From assembly GCA_965652425.1 (NCBI GenBank), contig CBFGVX010000001.1, positions 1 through 64,000 on the forward strand: a stretch of DNA of 64,000 nt. The letters are read 5' to 3'. This document shows, one piece after another, positions 14,350-23,700 of the stretch. Within the stretch, counting starts at the first letter, position 1; each line of letters opens with the position of its first letter. The notes beneath the pieces are model-generated. The model was not told the origin of the DNA and ran no database searches. It saw only the letters and a program-made list of their open reading frames with translations. The translations under genes were made by a program, and so were the position numbers. This stretch comes from JANSXG01 sp965652425 (lineage in GTDB: Bacteria > Planctomycetota > Phycisphaerae > Phycisphaerales > UBA1924).

Positions 14350-16122
14350 ATGCCGCTGAAGCTGAACAACACGCTGACGAGGAGCGAGGAGGTCTTCGCG
14401 CCGATCACCTCGGGGAAGGTGCTGTTCTACACCTGCGGTCCGACGGTGTACGACTTCGCGCACATCGGGAATTTCCGGAGTTTTCTCGCGGCGGACCTGC
14501 TGCGCCGATGGCTGGAATCGCCGCTGTGCGAGCGGGTGACACCGGCGGGCGAGCCGGAGGGGCACGCGTTCGGTGAGGGCGGGTACGAAGTCACGCATGT
14601 GATGAACATCACCGATGTCGGGCACATGACCGACGACGATGACGCGGACGGGGGCGGCGAGGACAAGATGGAGCAGGCCCGCCAGCGGCTCTTGGCGGAC
14701 AAGAAGTCGGGCAAGCTGCCCGCCGGCGCGGCGGGCGCGGACGGCGCAGCGCTCAACCCGAACGACCCGCGCGACATCGCGGCGTTCTACGCGGACGCGT
14801 TTCTGGAGGACGCGAAGAAGCTGGGCCTGAAGGTGGCGGTCGAGGCGGAGGCGGACGCGAGTCTCATGCCGCGGCCGACGGCGATGGTGCGCCAGATGCT
14901 GGCGATGATCTGCGAGCTGATCGAGCGCGGGCACGCGTATGTCGCGAGCGACGGGGTGTGCTATTTCGACACGCGCTCGTTCCCCGAGTACGGCAAGCTC
15001 AGCGGGAACACGCTGGACGCGATCCGGTCGGGGGCGGGCGGACGCGTGAGCGACGCGTCGCAGGCGGTGAAGAAGCACCCGGCGGACTTCATGCTGTGGA
15101 AGCCCGACCCGAAGCACCTGATGCGCTGGGACCCGAAGAGCGAACTGAAGGGCGATGCGAAGTCGCTCGCGGTTCTCGAGAAGCACCCGCTCGGCGAGGG
15201 GTACCCGGGCTGGCACATCGAGTGCTCGGCGATGGCGCGCGAGCGGCTGGGGGATCGGATCGACCTGCACTCTGGCGGCGAGGACAACATCTTCCCGCAC
15301 CACGAGTGCGAGATCGCGCAGAGCCGCTGCGCGACGGGGCAGGAGCGGTTCGCGAACTACTGGTTCCACCCGCGGTTCCTGCAGGTGGAGGGGGAGAAGA
15401 TGTCCAAGAGCAAGGGCAACTTCTTCACCGCGCGGGATCTGTTTTCCAAGGGCTTCAGCCCGGCGGCGGTGCGCCTGGCGCTGATCAACACGCACTACCG
15501 CACGAACGCGAACTTCACAATGCAAGCGGTGTATGACGCGCAGTCTATGATCGATAAGTGGCATCGAATTTTACGAGCAGCCTCTTCCTTGCCGAATGAT
15601 GACATGGAAAGTATGTTTGAATATGAAAAAGTTACAGAAAGCATAAATCGATGCCTTCGCGACTTTTCCTATCACATGAATAGAGATCTGAATATTTCCG
15701 GTGCTATTGGAGCCATTAATCTGGCGTCCAGATCGATTAATCACGCATTGAGCAATCACCCCCTCTCCTTTTTGTGGCAAATTACAAATGCCGATCTACC
15801 GCAGCCGATGAACAAAAAGAAAAGTGTGGGCATTTTGGTGAAAAACGAGCGAGGACATCATTGTACCACGCGCGATCTTGTGGTGTCATTCTATAGTATT
15901 ATCGATGATGTACTTGGCGTAATTTTTAGTATAGACGATAGCAACGCTGGCCACGATATCGATATTTCAAGTGTTAATAATTTGATTAATAGTAGACTGG
16001 AGGCAAAGAGGAATAAAGAATGGAAAAGGGCGGATGATATTCGTGATGAACTCCTTCGCATGGGAGTTGAAATCACTGATACACATGAGGGAACTTCATG
16101 GAAGGTAGTTGATAAGTCGTGA
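14350..16122 (+). CDS. cysS: Cysteinyl-tRNA synthetase, with a compositionally foreign 3' third
   Basis: CysRS charges tRNA-Cys with cysteine. The class I motifs are complete: HIGN at 38-41, zinc-site residues in FYTCGPTVYD and GWHIECSAM, HSGGEDNIFPHHECEIAQS, and KMSKS at 350-354. The C-terminal tRNA-binding part is also recognisable (LEAKRNKEWKRADDIRDEL). At 590 residues it is longer than the usual 460-490; part of the excess is an insert around 70-150. From about base 15515 (residue 389) the DNA changes abruptly: a counted 120-base stretch (15541-15660) is 40% GC, against 67% for 15241-15300. Codon use turns AT-ending there, and GC returns to normal at the tmk start. The frame is intact throughout, so the enzyme is probably functional. 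Confidence 0.95.
   Translation: MPLKLNNTLTRSEEVFAPITSGKVLFYTCGPTVYDFAHIGNFRSFLAADLLRRWLESPLCERVTPAGEPEGHAFGEGGYEVTHVMNITDVGHMTDDDDADGGGEDKMEQARQRLLADKKSGKLPAGAAGADGAALNPNDPRDIAAFYADAFLEDAKKLGLKVAVEAEADASLMPRPTAMVRQMLAMICELIERGHAYVASDGVCYFDTRSFPEYGKLSGNTLDAIRSGAGGRVSDASQAVKKHPADFMLWKPDPKHLMRWDPKSELKGDAKSLAVLEKHPLGEGYPGWHIECSAMARERLGDRIDLHSGGEDNIFPHHECEIAQSRCATGQERFANYWFHPRFLQVEGEKMSKSKGNFFTARDLFSKGFSPAAVRLALINTHYRTNANFTMQAVYDAQSMIDKWHRILRAASSLPNDDMESMFEYEKVTESINRCLRDFSYHMNRDLNISGAIGAINLASRSINHALSNHPLSFLWQITNADLPQPMNKKKSVGILVKNERGHHCTTRDLVVSFYSIIDDVLGVIFSIDDSNAGHDIDISSVNNLINSRLEAKRNKEWKRADDIRDELLRMGVEITDTHEGTSWKVVDKS
15515..16122. other. AT-rich segment replacing the 3' third of cysS
   Basis: About 600 bases of roughly 40% GC lie inside a 65-68% GC neighbourhood. 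Its left edge falls after the codons for the conserved HYR-T-NFT motif and its right edge at the cysS stop. The reading frame continues across both edges. Recombination with a distant cysS, or scar of an element that carried its own cysS 3' end, are the main explanations. Confidence 0.8.
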
Positions 16123-16838
16123 ACGGCGGGCTGTTCCAGCAGGGTTCGGGATCGATGTCGGCGGTGCTGAGCGCGTTCAGGCAGTCGGCGTCGTGGCTGC
16201 CCGGGCTTGCCGGGAAGTTCATCGTGTTCGACGGGCCGGACGGTTCGGGCAAGTCGACGCAGTTCCGGCGGATCGGCGAGCTGGCGCGGCGCGCGGGCGT
16301 GACGGTGTGCGAGGTGCGCGACCCCGGCGGCACGGCGATCAGCGAGCGCATCCGCGAGGTGCTGCTGGACCCGGCGCTGCCGGAGATGGGCGTGCGCTGC
16401 GAGCTGATGATGTACATGGCCAGCCGCGCGCAGCTGGTGAGCGAGAAGATCGCGCCGGCGCTCGAGCGGGGTGAGTTGGTGCTGGCCGACCGGTATGTGT
16501 CGTCGACGCTGGCCTACCAGGGGACGGCCGGTGGGATCAGCAAGGAGGAGATCATCGCGGTGGCGCGGGCGGCGTGCGGCGAGTATTGGCCGCCGGACCT
16601 GACCGTCGTCTTCGATGTGGACCAGGCGACGGCGGCGACGCGCCTGAACCCGCTGCTGGACCGGATGGAGCAGAAGGGCGAGGCGTTCCATAAACGCGTG
16701 CGCGCGGGCTACCTTGAACAGGCGAGGGAGATGAGCGATCGCTACGCCGTGGTGGACGCGACCAAGGGTCAGGACGAGGTGACGGGAGCGACGCTGGCCA
16801 TGATCCGATCGAAGCTGCTGACCAAGGCGGGCGCGTGA
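16119..16838 (+). CDS. tmk: Thymidylate kinase
   Basis: Tmk phosphorylates dTMP to dTDP for DNA synthesis. The 239-residue product has the P-loop GPDGSGKST at 39-47, the dTMP-binding region VRDPGGTAISERIRE, the DRYVSSTLAYQG motif, and the LID-containing VVFDVDQATAATRL segment. It is about 25 residues longer than usual at the N terminus. The GTG at 16119 overlaps the cysS stop (GTGA); an ATG at 16155 would give a more usual length and is an alternative. It is the first gene after the AT-rich cysS tail and is normal in composition. Confidence 0.93.
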   Translation: MNGGLFQQGSGSMSAVLSAFRQSASWLPGLAGKFIVFDGPDGSGKSTQFRRIGELARRAGVTVCEVRDPGGTAISERIREVLLDPALPEMGVRCELMMYMASRAQLVSEKIAPALERGELVLADRYVSSTLAYQGTAGGISKEEIIAVARAACGEYWPPDLTVVFDVDQATAATRLNPLLDRMEQKGEAFHKRVRAGYLEQAREMSDRYAVVDATKGQDEVTGATLAMIRSKLLTKAGA

Positions 16839-17083
16839 GCGTGCTCAGCGAGCGGCTGATCGACGCCCTCAAGCCGGTGAACGGCTCGATGGTGGACGAC
16901 GGGGACACGGTGGTGGTGCAGGTGGACTTCGTGGACCGGCGGTACCGCGATGCCATCAAGGCGGGGGCGGAGCCGGTGGAGGGGCCTCGGGACGAGTGCG
17001 GGATGGGGGTGTGGAGGCGGATCGCGCGGCTGCACGACCTGTCGACGGACCGTCCGGTGACGATCTGGTCCAGCCGCGGCTGA
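16835..17083 (+). CDS. Hypothetical 82-residue protein coupled to tmk
   Basis: A small soluble protein beginning at a GTG that overlaps the tmk stop by 4 bases, so translation is probably coupled. The N-terminal part is a predicted helix (SVLSERLIDALKPVNG) followed by a beta-hairpin-like acidic stretch (DDGDTVVVQVDFVDRR) and a C-terminal strand (RPVTIWSSRG). No signal peptide, helix bundle or motif is recognised. Context offers only the tmk link. Confidence 0.6.
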   Translation: MSVLSERLIDALKPVNGSMVDDGDTVVVQVDFVDRRYRDAIKAGAEPVEGPRDECGMGVWRRIARLHDLSTDRPVTIWSSRG

Positions 17084-17140
17084 GACCGATAACCGCAATC
17101 CGAGATTTCTCGGCATCCGGTTCGGGCCGATAGAGGCGGT

Positions 17141-17587
17141 ATGTCCACAGCTTCCGGTCATCGGATCGCGTTGGTGTCGATCGCGCTCGCGTTGATCGGC
17201 ATCGGGCTTGCGCTGGGTGGTGTGGGGTGCAAGGATCGGCGGATCGAGGTGACCGCCGAGCACGCCACACGCTGGAGTGAGGTGAAGCAGGGGTCCGGGC
17301 CTGAGGCGCGGGTCGGGATGATGGTCGAGGTCGTGTACTGGCTGGCGATGCCGGATGGATCGCGCGTGGTCGATCTGTATGAGCAGGAGCGGACGCACCC
17401 GTTCCGCATCGGCGACGGCACGGTGATCGTCGGTCTGGACCAGGCGGTGCGCGGGATGCGACCGGGCGGCGTGCGCGATGTGGTGCTTCCTCCGATCGCG
17501 CACTACGGGCGAGGCGGGTACGCGGGGATCATTCCCGAGGACACGACGCTGACGATGCGTGTCGAACTGATCCAGATCAGTAATTGA
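17141..17587 (+). CDS. FKBP-type peptidyl-prolyl isomerase, lipoprotein
   Basis: A 148-residue protein with a lipoprotein signal (long hydrophobic stretch, lipobox GVGC, Cys at about 30) and an FKBP-type isomerase domain. Recognisable FKBP elements are GMMVEVVYWLAMPDGSRVVD, the central GLDQAVRGMRPGGVRDVVLPP and the end IPEDTTLTMRVELIQI. The Tyr-Gly of the active-site loop is present as HYGRGGYAG. It would help folding of proteins at the outer face of the membrane. GAGG lies 6 bases before the ATG. It converges on the following minus-strand gene with 30 bases between them. Confidence 0.88.
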   Translation: MSTASGHRIALVSIALALIGIGLALGGVGCKDRRIEVTAEHATRWSEVKQGSGPEARVGMMVEVVYWLAMPDGSRVVDLYEQERTHPFRIGDGTVIVGLDQAVRGMRPGGVRDVVLPPIAHYGRGGYAGIIPEDTTLTMRVELIQISN

Positions 17588-17617
17588 AACAGTACATCCG
17601 AGTGTGGACTGGATTGC

Positions 17618-18907
17618 TCAGCGCTCGACCTGCAGCAGCGGGCGGTGCAGCAGCACGCGGTCGCGGACCGGGCCGTATCGGCCGGGTTCGACGACGACGG
17701 TCAACTCGATCGCGCCCTGCGTTTTGAGGTTGAACGCGGCGACCGGCTCCGCCTCGTGCAGACGGGTCGAGAACAACCGCTCGCCGTCGAGCTCGATGGA
17801 GAGCTGGCAGTCGCCCCAGCCGCCGGCGGTGTCGGCGAGGGCGGCGGTCCCGGCGAAACGCACCACGCCGCTGGGCAGCGTCCACGAGACCCGCATGGGT
17901 CCGGGCATGTCGATGTCCAGCGCGTTGAGCACTGGCCCGGAGCCGAAGGCGAGGTCGTCGGGGTGGCGGACGGTGCGGATCGGGTCGGCGAATACCCGGT
18001 CACCGACCGGCTCCTGCGAGCGAGGTTCGAGGTTGGACAGGGGGAGGATGCCCGCGGCTTCGAAGGCGATGGCGCGAAGGGTCTGCGGGTCGTACTCGAC
18101 GGTGTTGCCCCCGGCGAGGGTCACGCGGATGCCGCTGGAGTCGGTGGCGGTGAGTGCTTCGGCGGGGAAGGTGCTGCCGTCGTCGAGCCAGACCATGGTG
18201 CCGGTCATCGGCTGGTCGGGGTTGGCCAGCAGAGCCGCGGCGACGCGGTCGATCGGCAGGTCGACGATGTTTCCGGATTCGGTTTCGATGCTGGTGGTCG
18301 GTCCGACCGAGAGCAGGAAGCCGGTCAGGACATCGCCGTTGGCGAGGATGAGTTCATCGGAGGTGGCGCTGCGCCGGATCGGCGGTCCGGCTTCGGCGGC
18401 CTGCGCGGTGATGATGCGCGTGATGGAATCGATGGGGATTTCGAGGCGTCCGGCGAGGGGATGAGCCCAGGCGACATTGTCGCCGCTCGCGGCCGTCGGT
18501 TCGACGGTGCCGGGGTAGCGGGCACCGGAGGCGGTTTCGAGATAGCCGCGCATCGATGCGGCGAGCGCGCGGGCGATGCGCTGGGCGCGGATCGGCTCGA
18601 CGCGCTCCGAAGCGACGATGGAGCCGATGCCGTGGTCTGCTTCGATGGGTCCGTCGATGGCGATGAGCGCGAGGACGGTTTCCGGCGCGAGGCGGGTATG
18701 GTTGCCCGAGGGGTCTTCGATGGTGATGCCCTGCTCGGTGACGCTGATCAGGCGGGTGTTCGTGGCGTTGAACTGATCGTCGATAAGCAGGACGCGTGGG
18801 CTGGGGGGCGAAGCTTCCTGAGGCGTGGCACTCTGGGCCTGAACACCGACCGTGCAGCAGAGCACGGACAGGGCGGCGAGGGAACGGATCGGGGCGTTCG
18901 GCGTCAT
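17618..18907 (-). CDS. Secreted protein with C-terminal NPCBM-like domain
   Basis: A 429-residue exported protein: signal peptide to about residue 25 (AQSATP follows the cleavage region), a Thr/Ser-rich mature part built of short beta elements (ITIEDPSGNHTRLAPETVLAL), and a C-terminal domain at about 310-429 resembling NPCBM/NEW2 carbohydrate-binding modules, with WGDCQLSIELDGERLF and a final Arg-rich strand. Two similar beta units in the middle (IPIDSITRIIT, LPIDRVAAALL) suggest an internal repeat. It is the last gene of the large minus-strand cluster that starts with moxR; the gap to the toroid gene is 36 bases. A sugar- or cell-surface-binding role is inference from the domain. Confidence 0.7.
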   Translation of the reverse strand: MTPNAPIRSLAALSVLCCTVGVQAQSATPQEASPPSPRVLLIDDQFNATNTRLISVTEQGITIEDPSGNHTRLAPETVLALIAIDGPIEADHGIGSIVASERVEPIRAQRIARALAASMRGYLETASGARYPGTVEPTAASGDNVAWAHPLAGRLEIPIDSITRIITAQAAEAGPPIRRSATSDELILANGDVLTGFLLSVGPTTSIETESGNIVDLPIDRVAAALLANPDQPMTGTMVWLDDGSTFPAEALTATDSSGIRVTLAGGNTVEYDPQTLRAIAFEAAGILPLSNLEPRSQEPVGDRVFADPIRTVRHPDDLAFGSGPVLNALDIDMPGPMRVSWTLPSGVVRFAGTAALADTAGGWGDCQLSIELDGERLFSTRLHEAEPVAAFNLKTQGAIELTVVVEPGRYGPVRDRVLLHRPLLQVER

Positions 18908-18943
18908 GAGGTATCCATCGTCAGGGCGTCGGGCGGAGGCGAA

Positions 18944-20029
18944 TCACTTCTGGAAGATCGGGAGGTAGCGCTTGGGCATCTGGAGGATGATGAGAGCCAT
19001 GGCGGTGCCGTAGGCGGTGCCGGCGGAGTTATCAGACCACGAGCCGCTGGCTTCCTGTCGGGCGATCACTTCCTCGCGGATGGCCGGCCACCAGGTGGCC
19101 CAGCGTTCGCCCCCGGCGAGGTACATGGTCTGGACGGCGTAGTAGTGGCCGTAGAAGTAGTGCGCGCCGCCGACATTGCGTGCCTCGCCGGGGAGACTGG
19201 TTTCGAAGAGGTAGTTGAGGCCGCGCTCGATCTCGTCGCCCTCGTAGATGCCGGCGTAGTAGAGACTGGCGACCCCGGCGGCGGAGCGGGGCCACGCCGA
19301 CGCGCCCCGACCGGCCTGGTAGCGGAAGCCGCCGTCGGCGTTCTGGCAGAGGCGGACATACTCGACGGCCCGGTTGATGGTCTCGATGGGGACCTCGATG
19401 CCGGCGTTGCGGGCGCTGCGCAGGGCCATGATCTGGGTGATGGTGACGGAGATGTCGGCGTCGTGCGGCGTGGGGTTGTATCGCCAGCCGCCCTCTTCGT
19501 TCTGGGTCTGGACGATGAGGCGGACGGCGCGGACGAGCGCATCGTGGGTGCGCCGGGCCTGTTCGGCGTTGTCGCCCCCGGCGGTCATGCCGTAGACCTC
19601 GCCGAGGAAGAGGGTGGCGAAGCCATGGCCGTACATCGGGCCGTGGGAGGTGTCCTTGGCGATGAGGCCGGTTTCGTTGATGTTGGTGAGCATGAACTCG
19701 AGGGCGCGCTCGACCTGCTCGGCGTACTCGCCGCGTCCGGGCATGTTGCCGTCGGCCATGAAGGCGAGCGCGGCGAGGCCGGTGATGGCGGCGTTGGAGC
19801 CGTAGCGCTGGCCTCCGAAGGAGCCGTCCTCGCGCTGGAGCTGCGCGAGTGCCGCGAGGCCGCGGGAGACGGCGTCGTTGAGGGCGGGGGTGATCTCGTT
19901 GTCGAGCGCGGCGTTCTCGGCGGAGACGGGTGCGCCGTCCTGCGCGAGGCCGCCCGCGGGCGCGGCGATCATGGTCGCGCAGAGCAGTGCGGCGGGAGTG
20001 AGTGCGCGGCGGGCGCGGCGAATGATCAT
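18944..20029 (-). CDS. Secreted prenyltransferase/squalene-oxidase-fold (alpha/alpha toroid) protein
   Basis: A 361-residue exported protein. After a signal peptide ending near residue 30 come repeated helical pairs carrying Gln/Gly/Trp motifs: QREDGSFGG, QNEEGGWRYNP, QNADGGFRY and QEASGSWSDN, each followed by an Ala-rich helix. This is the repeat of prenyltransferase and squalene cyclase folds, but the catalytic Asp box of cyclases is not seen, so it is probably not a terpene cyclase; it may bind a substrate or partner. The ATG at 20029 overlaps the stop of the upstream gene (ATGA). A second protein of this fold is at 48729-49970. Confidence 0.85.
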   Translation of the reverse strand: MIIRRARRALTPAALLCATMIAAPAGGLAQDGAPVSAENAALDNEITPALNDAVSRGLAALAQLQREDGSFGGQRYGSNAAITGLAALAFMADGNMPGRGEYAEQVERALEFMLTNINETGLIAKDTSHGPMYGHGFATLFLGEVYGMTAGGDNAEQARRTHDALVRAVRLIVQTQNEEGGWRYNPTPHDADISVTITQIMALRSARNAGIEVPIETINRAVEYVRLCQNADGGFRYQAGRGASAWPRSAAGVASLYYAGIYEGDEIERGLNYLFETSLPGEARNVGGAHYFYGHYYAVQTMYLAGGERWATWWPAIREEVIARQEASGSWSDNSAGTAYGTAMALIILQMPKRYLPIFQK

Positions 20030-20796
20030 CGGTTGGCTTCCTCGGCGAGGCGACGGTAGTAGCTCTCGGTCCAGCGACGGTACATGTCCGAGAAGTAGTC
20101 GGACTGGCCCTGGATCAGCGACTGGCGCAGACGCTCGGGAAGGTTGCCCCACTCGGCGACGGAGAGGTCGAGGTTCTGATTGAGCTCTTCGGACTGACCG
20201 CCCGGAGGCATGGAATCGCCGGGGTTTGCGGATTGGCCGGACTGCTGGTTCTGCTGGGATTGCTGCTGACCCGGCTGCTGGTCCTGCTGTTGCTGCTGCT
20301 GGGAACTGCTGGAGCTGGACGAAGAACCGCTCTGGCTCTCAGCGCTGCGGATGAGGATGTCGAGCTTGGTGATGATCTCTTCCTGCAGACGCTGGGTGGT
20401 GATCCCCGCATCGCGGAGTTGGGCGAGGCGATCGGCGACTTCCTGCATCTCCTGCACGGCCTGCACGAGCGCCTGCTGGGCCTGGCGACCGGTGAGACGC
20501 CGATCGAGTTCGGTTTCGGGCTGGCCGTCGGCGTCGCCGGGCCGAGACACGGGGTCTTCGGAGCCGGGCAGGCGGAGCAGCTCATCGAGATCCAGCGGAT
20601 CAGCGGACTCGTTCTGCGGCTCGGCGGCCTCCTCGACCGGAGGAGCGGTTTCGGATGAGGGGGTCTGCGGTGCGGTCTGTTCAGCGGGCGGCTGCGCGGG
20701 CGGATCGGCATCCTGCGCGCTCAGGGTCAGCGCGAAGACTCCGAGCGTTCCGGCCAGCAGCAGGAGGCGTGAAACGGGATTGGCGCGGCGGGTCAT
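20026..20796 (-). CDS. Secreted low-complexity Gln/Ser-rich protein of the MoxR/VWA cluster
   Basis: A 256-residue exported protein: signal peptide (LLLLAGTLGVFALTLSAQ), a Pro/Glu/Ala-rich acidic region to about residue 85, a helical segment (about 95-150), then a low-complexity run of Ser and Gln (about 153-185, including eight consecutive Ser and six Gln), and a conserved-looking C-terminal helix pair ending LPERLRQSLIQGQSD through YRRLAEEANR. Its two neighbours overlap it by 4 bases at each end, so it is firmly part of the operon. The C-terminal part looks like the functional domain; the linker may be a flexible spacer. No enzymatic motif. Confidence 0.75.
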   Translation of the reverse strand: MTRRANPVSRLLLLAGTLGVFALTLSAQDADPPAQPPAEQTAPQTPSSETAPPVEEAAEPQNESADPLDLDELLRLPGSEDPVSRPGDADGQPETELDRRLTGRQAQQALVQAVQEMQEVADRLAQLRDAGITTQRLQEEIITKLDILIRSAESQSGSSSSSSSSQQQQQQDQQPGQQQSQQNQQSGQSANPGDSMPPGGQSEELNQNLDLSVAEWGNLPERLRQSLIQGQSDYFSDMYRRWTESYYRRLAEEANR

Positions 20797-23700
20797 GGCT
20801 GTGGTCCTTCGGGTTGCGGCTGATCGGGCGCGGGTTCTCCCGGCTGGGCATCGCCTTCCTGCTGGTCTATACGAGTGTCTTCGGGGAACAGTTCGTCCAG
20901 ATTCTGTGCGGCCTGGGCTCGACGGAGCAGGTCGATGGCGACCCGCGTGAGTTCGCGCTGCTCGGAGGCGAGGCGGGCGATCTCGCGCCGGGCCTGCGCA
21001 TCGGGCATGGTTTCGACCGCGCGGGTGGCTTCGGCGAGTTCGATCTGGATCATGCGGAGCAGGCGGAGTTCCTGGACTTCCTCGATGAGCGGCTGGTCCT
21101 CACCGCCGCTGCCACCGCCTCCACCGCCGCCGCCCTGCTGTCCGTCCTCGAAGGGTTCGTCATCGGGTCGCGGGTCCTGAAGGGCTTCGAGGATTCGGGT
21201 GAGCGTGCGGGCGAGGTTGGTCTGCTGGGTGAGTGCGCTGAAGGGATCGGCCTGGGTCAAGCGATCGGCGGCGTCGGTGCTCTGCGATTGGGCGCGCTGA
21301 TGGGCGAGCATGAACACGCCGGCATCGCGGAGTTCGGCGACATCTTCGAGGATCTGTTCGAGCAAGGCGGTCACGGCGGACTGATCCTCGGACAGCCGAC
21401 GCAGCTCGGCCCGGTCGCGACGCGTGAGGTCCTGGGCCTGCGCGTACGGCTCGGTCGCCCGGCGCAACTCGGTGGTCGCGCGGAGGGCCTGGGTGTAGGC
21501 CTGGCGGAGTTCGCGGAGTTTGCGCTGCTGCTCTTCGCGCTCGAGCTGCTCGTCGAGCGCTTCAGCGCGTTCGAGCGCCTGTTTCAGTTGATCGAGCGAT
21601 CGTGTTTCGGCGGCTTCGATGGCCTGGGTGTTGTTGTCGCCTGAGCGGATGGCCACGATGGCATCGACCTGCGCATCGACCGCGCGCCCGACGAGGTTGA
21701 GCACCGGCGCGAGTTCGGGTCCGGCGTTGCGCACGAGGTCGGCGACGGCGGCGGTGTTGGTGTTGAGCCGGATCATCGCGGGAGCGAGGCCGAGCACGGC
21801 CTGCGGATCGATCGGGTCGGCTTCGGCGACGGCGCTCAGGTTGGCGAGTTCGTCGGTCTGGTCGCTGACGAGGCCCTTGAGCGAATCGATGACGCTCGAA
21901 AGGATCCGGCGCAGGACTTCGGCGCGGGCCTGATCGCTCTCGTCGAGGTCTTCCTGGGCCTGTTCGAGCGCTTCGATGGCTTCCTGCTGGGCCTGCTGGG
22001 CCTGCTGGGTCTGGTTCTGCTGCGCCTCGGAGGCGGCGCGGCTCATGTTCTGCTGCACCTGGTTCTGCTCGGCGTTGTCGGCGGCCTGCTGCAGCGCTTC
22101 GGCGGCGGCGGGGTCGTTCTGCGAGAGTTCCTGCGCCCGCTCGCGCATGGCCTCGATGAGATCGTCGGCCTGCTCGGAGAGCTGCTGCTGGCGCTGGGCG
22201 ATGTCTTCGAGGCGATCGCGCTGCTCGTCGGTGAGTTCTTCGGGGAGCAGGCCGGCGGTGTCCTGACCGGCCTGGTTGGTTTCTTCCTGCAGCGCTCGCT
22301 GCTGGCTGATCAGGCGATCGAGGGTGTTGCGGATGACCCAGTCGTCCTCGCCGCGATCGAGCAGTCCGACGATGCGGCTGAGTTCATCGCGGACTTCGTT
22401 CTGCGCGCGTTCGGCCTGGGCGCGTTCCTCGTCGGTCAGCGGAGCGGCGGCGGGGTTCTCGGGGTCGGCGGGCTCGGGCTGGCGATCGGCGCGAGCGCCG
22501 GCCTCATCGAGGGTTTCCGAGGCCTCGGTCGATGCGCTGCCCGCGCTGTCGAGCGACTGCGCGACGCGCGAGAGCAGGTCGTCGAGGGTGCGATCCTCGA
22601 GGCGGTTCTGGCGGATGCGATCGCGCAGTTCGGCGATGTCGTTCTGGGCCTGGGAGAGGCGCTGGGTGACGGCGGCCTGCTCGCGACGCGCGGCACGCGA
22701 AGCGCCTTCGTTTCCGGTCCGCTCGGCGGTGGATTGCTGCTGCTGATCGGTGCGGATGGCCGATTCGCGGACCGCGCTCAGACTGTCGCGGATTTCGGCG
22801 ACGAGCTGCTCTTCGGAGATGACCCGGAGGGTGCGAACGGGAGATCGCGTGGGCAGGGCCTCGGGGATCGAGGCGGTCAGCACATCGGTGGCGAGCGCGA
22901 CGAGGTGGACCTCATCGCCGGGAGAAAGGTTCTCGATGGTTGCCAGATCGAGCTCGTACTCGGTCGTGAGCAGGCGCTGGCCCGATGCCGCACGCTCGGA
23001 CGCGATGGTCGGCTCGCCGACGGGTTCGATCGCCCCGCCGGGGCCGGAGGGCTCGGAACCGGGAGCGCCGGCGGCGGTGTGGCGCTGCTGCTCGATGGCG
23101 ATGCGGCTGAGACCGACATCGTCGCGCCCTTCCGCGCGAACCATGAGCACAGCGCTCGGGAGCACGGAACGGTCCGTGGGCGGGTTGACGATGGTCGCCG
23201 CGGCGGGCCGGTCGGCCAGCGCGTCGAAGCGGTAGACGGCGGTGTCGTCCGCGCCGATGCCGTGCTCGTCGATCAGGTCGAGCTGCAGCCGGATCGAATC
23301 GCGCAGTGTGAAGCGGGCGGTGTAGGAAGTGGCCGGCTCGTTGAGCGAGGGCTCGATGGTCAGGTCCTCGGCTTCGACGAAGAAGCGGGCGAGACTGCCG
23401 ACGACGCGGGCGTCCTTGTTGAAATCGAGCGTGAGTTCGAGTCTGGACCCGACAAGGGCTCCGGGCGCGACGGCGCGCTCGTCGGTGCCCGGCCCGAGGT
23501 CGATGGTTCTGGGCTCGACGAGCTGGCCTTCCGACGAGGCCAGCGCGAGGGCGTAATCGGGCGGGGTGATGGTGAGCTGCGCGTTGACGATGCTCGGAGC
23601 GGGCACGAGGCGGACGCGCTTCCACTCGGTGGAATCGTCTTCGGTGGTGAAGCGGTACTCGATCTGCTCGGCCATCGGTTCGAGGAGGCGCTCGAAGAGC

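Noticed and set aside
12754..15564. A 936-codon open frame antisense to ybeY, the CorC-like gene and cysS.
   Set aside because: It is His/Arg-rich, has no motif, and is opposite three certain genes; it ends where the GC-rich part of cysS ends. This is typical GC-driven shadow coding.
18944..20029. Terpene or squalene cyclase activity for the toroid proteins.
   Set aside because: The repeats are present but the acidic catalytic box of cyclases is not seen, and both proteins carry signal peptides.
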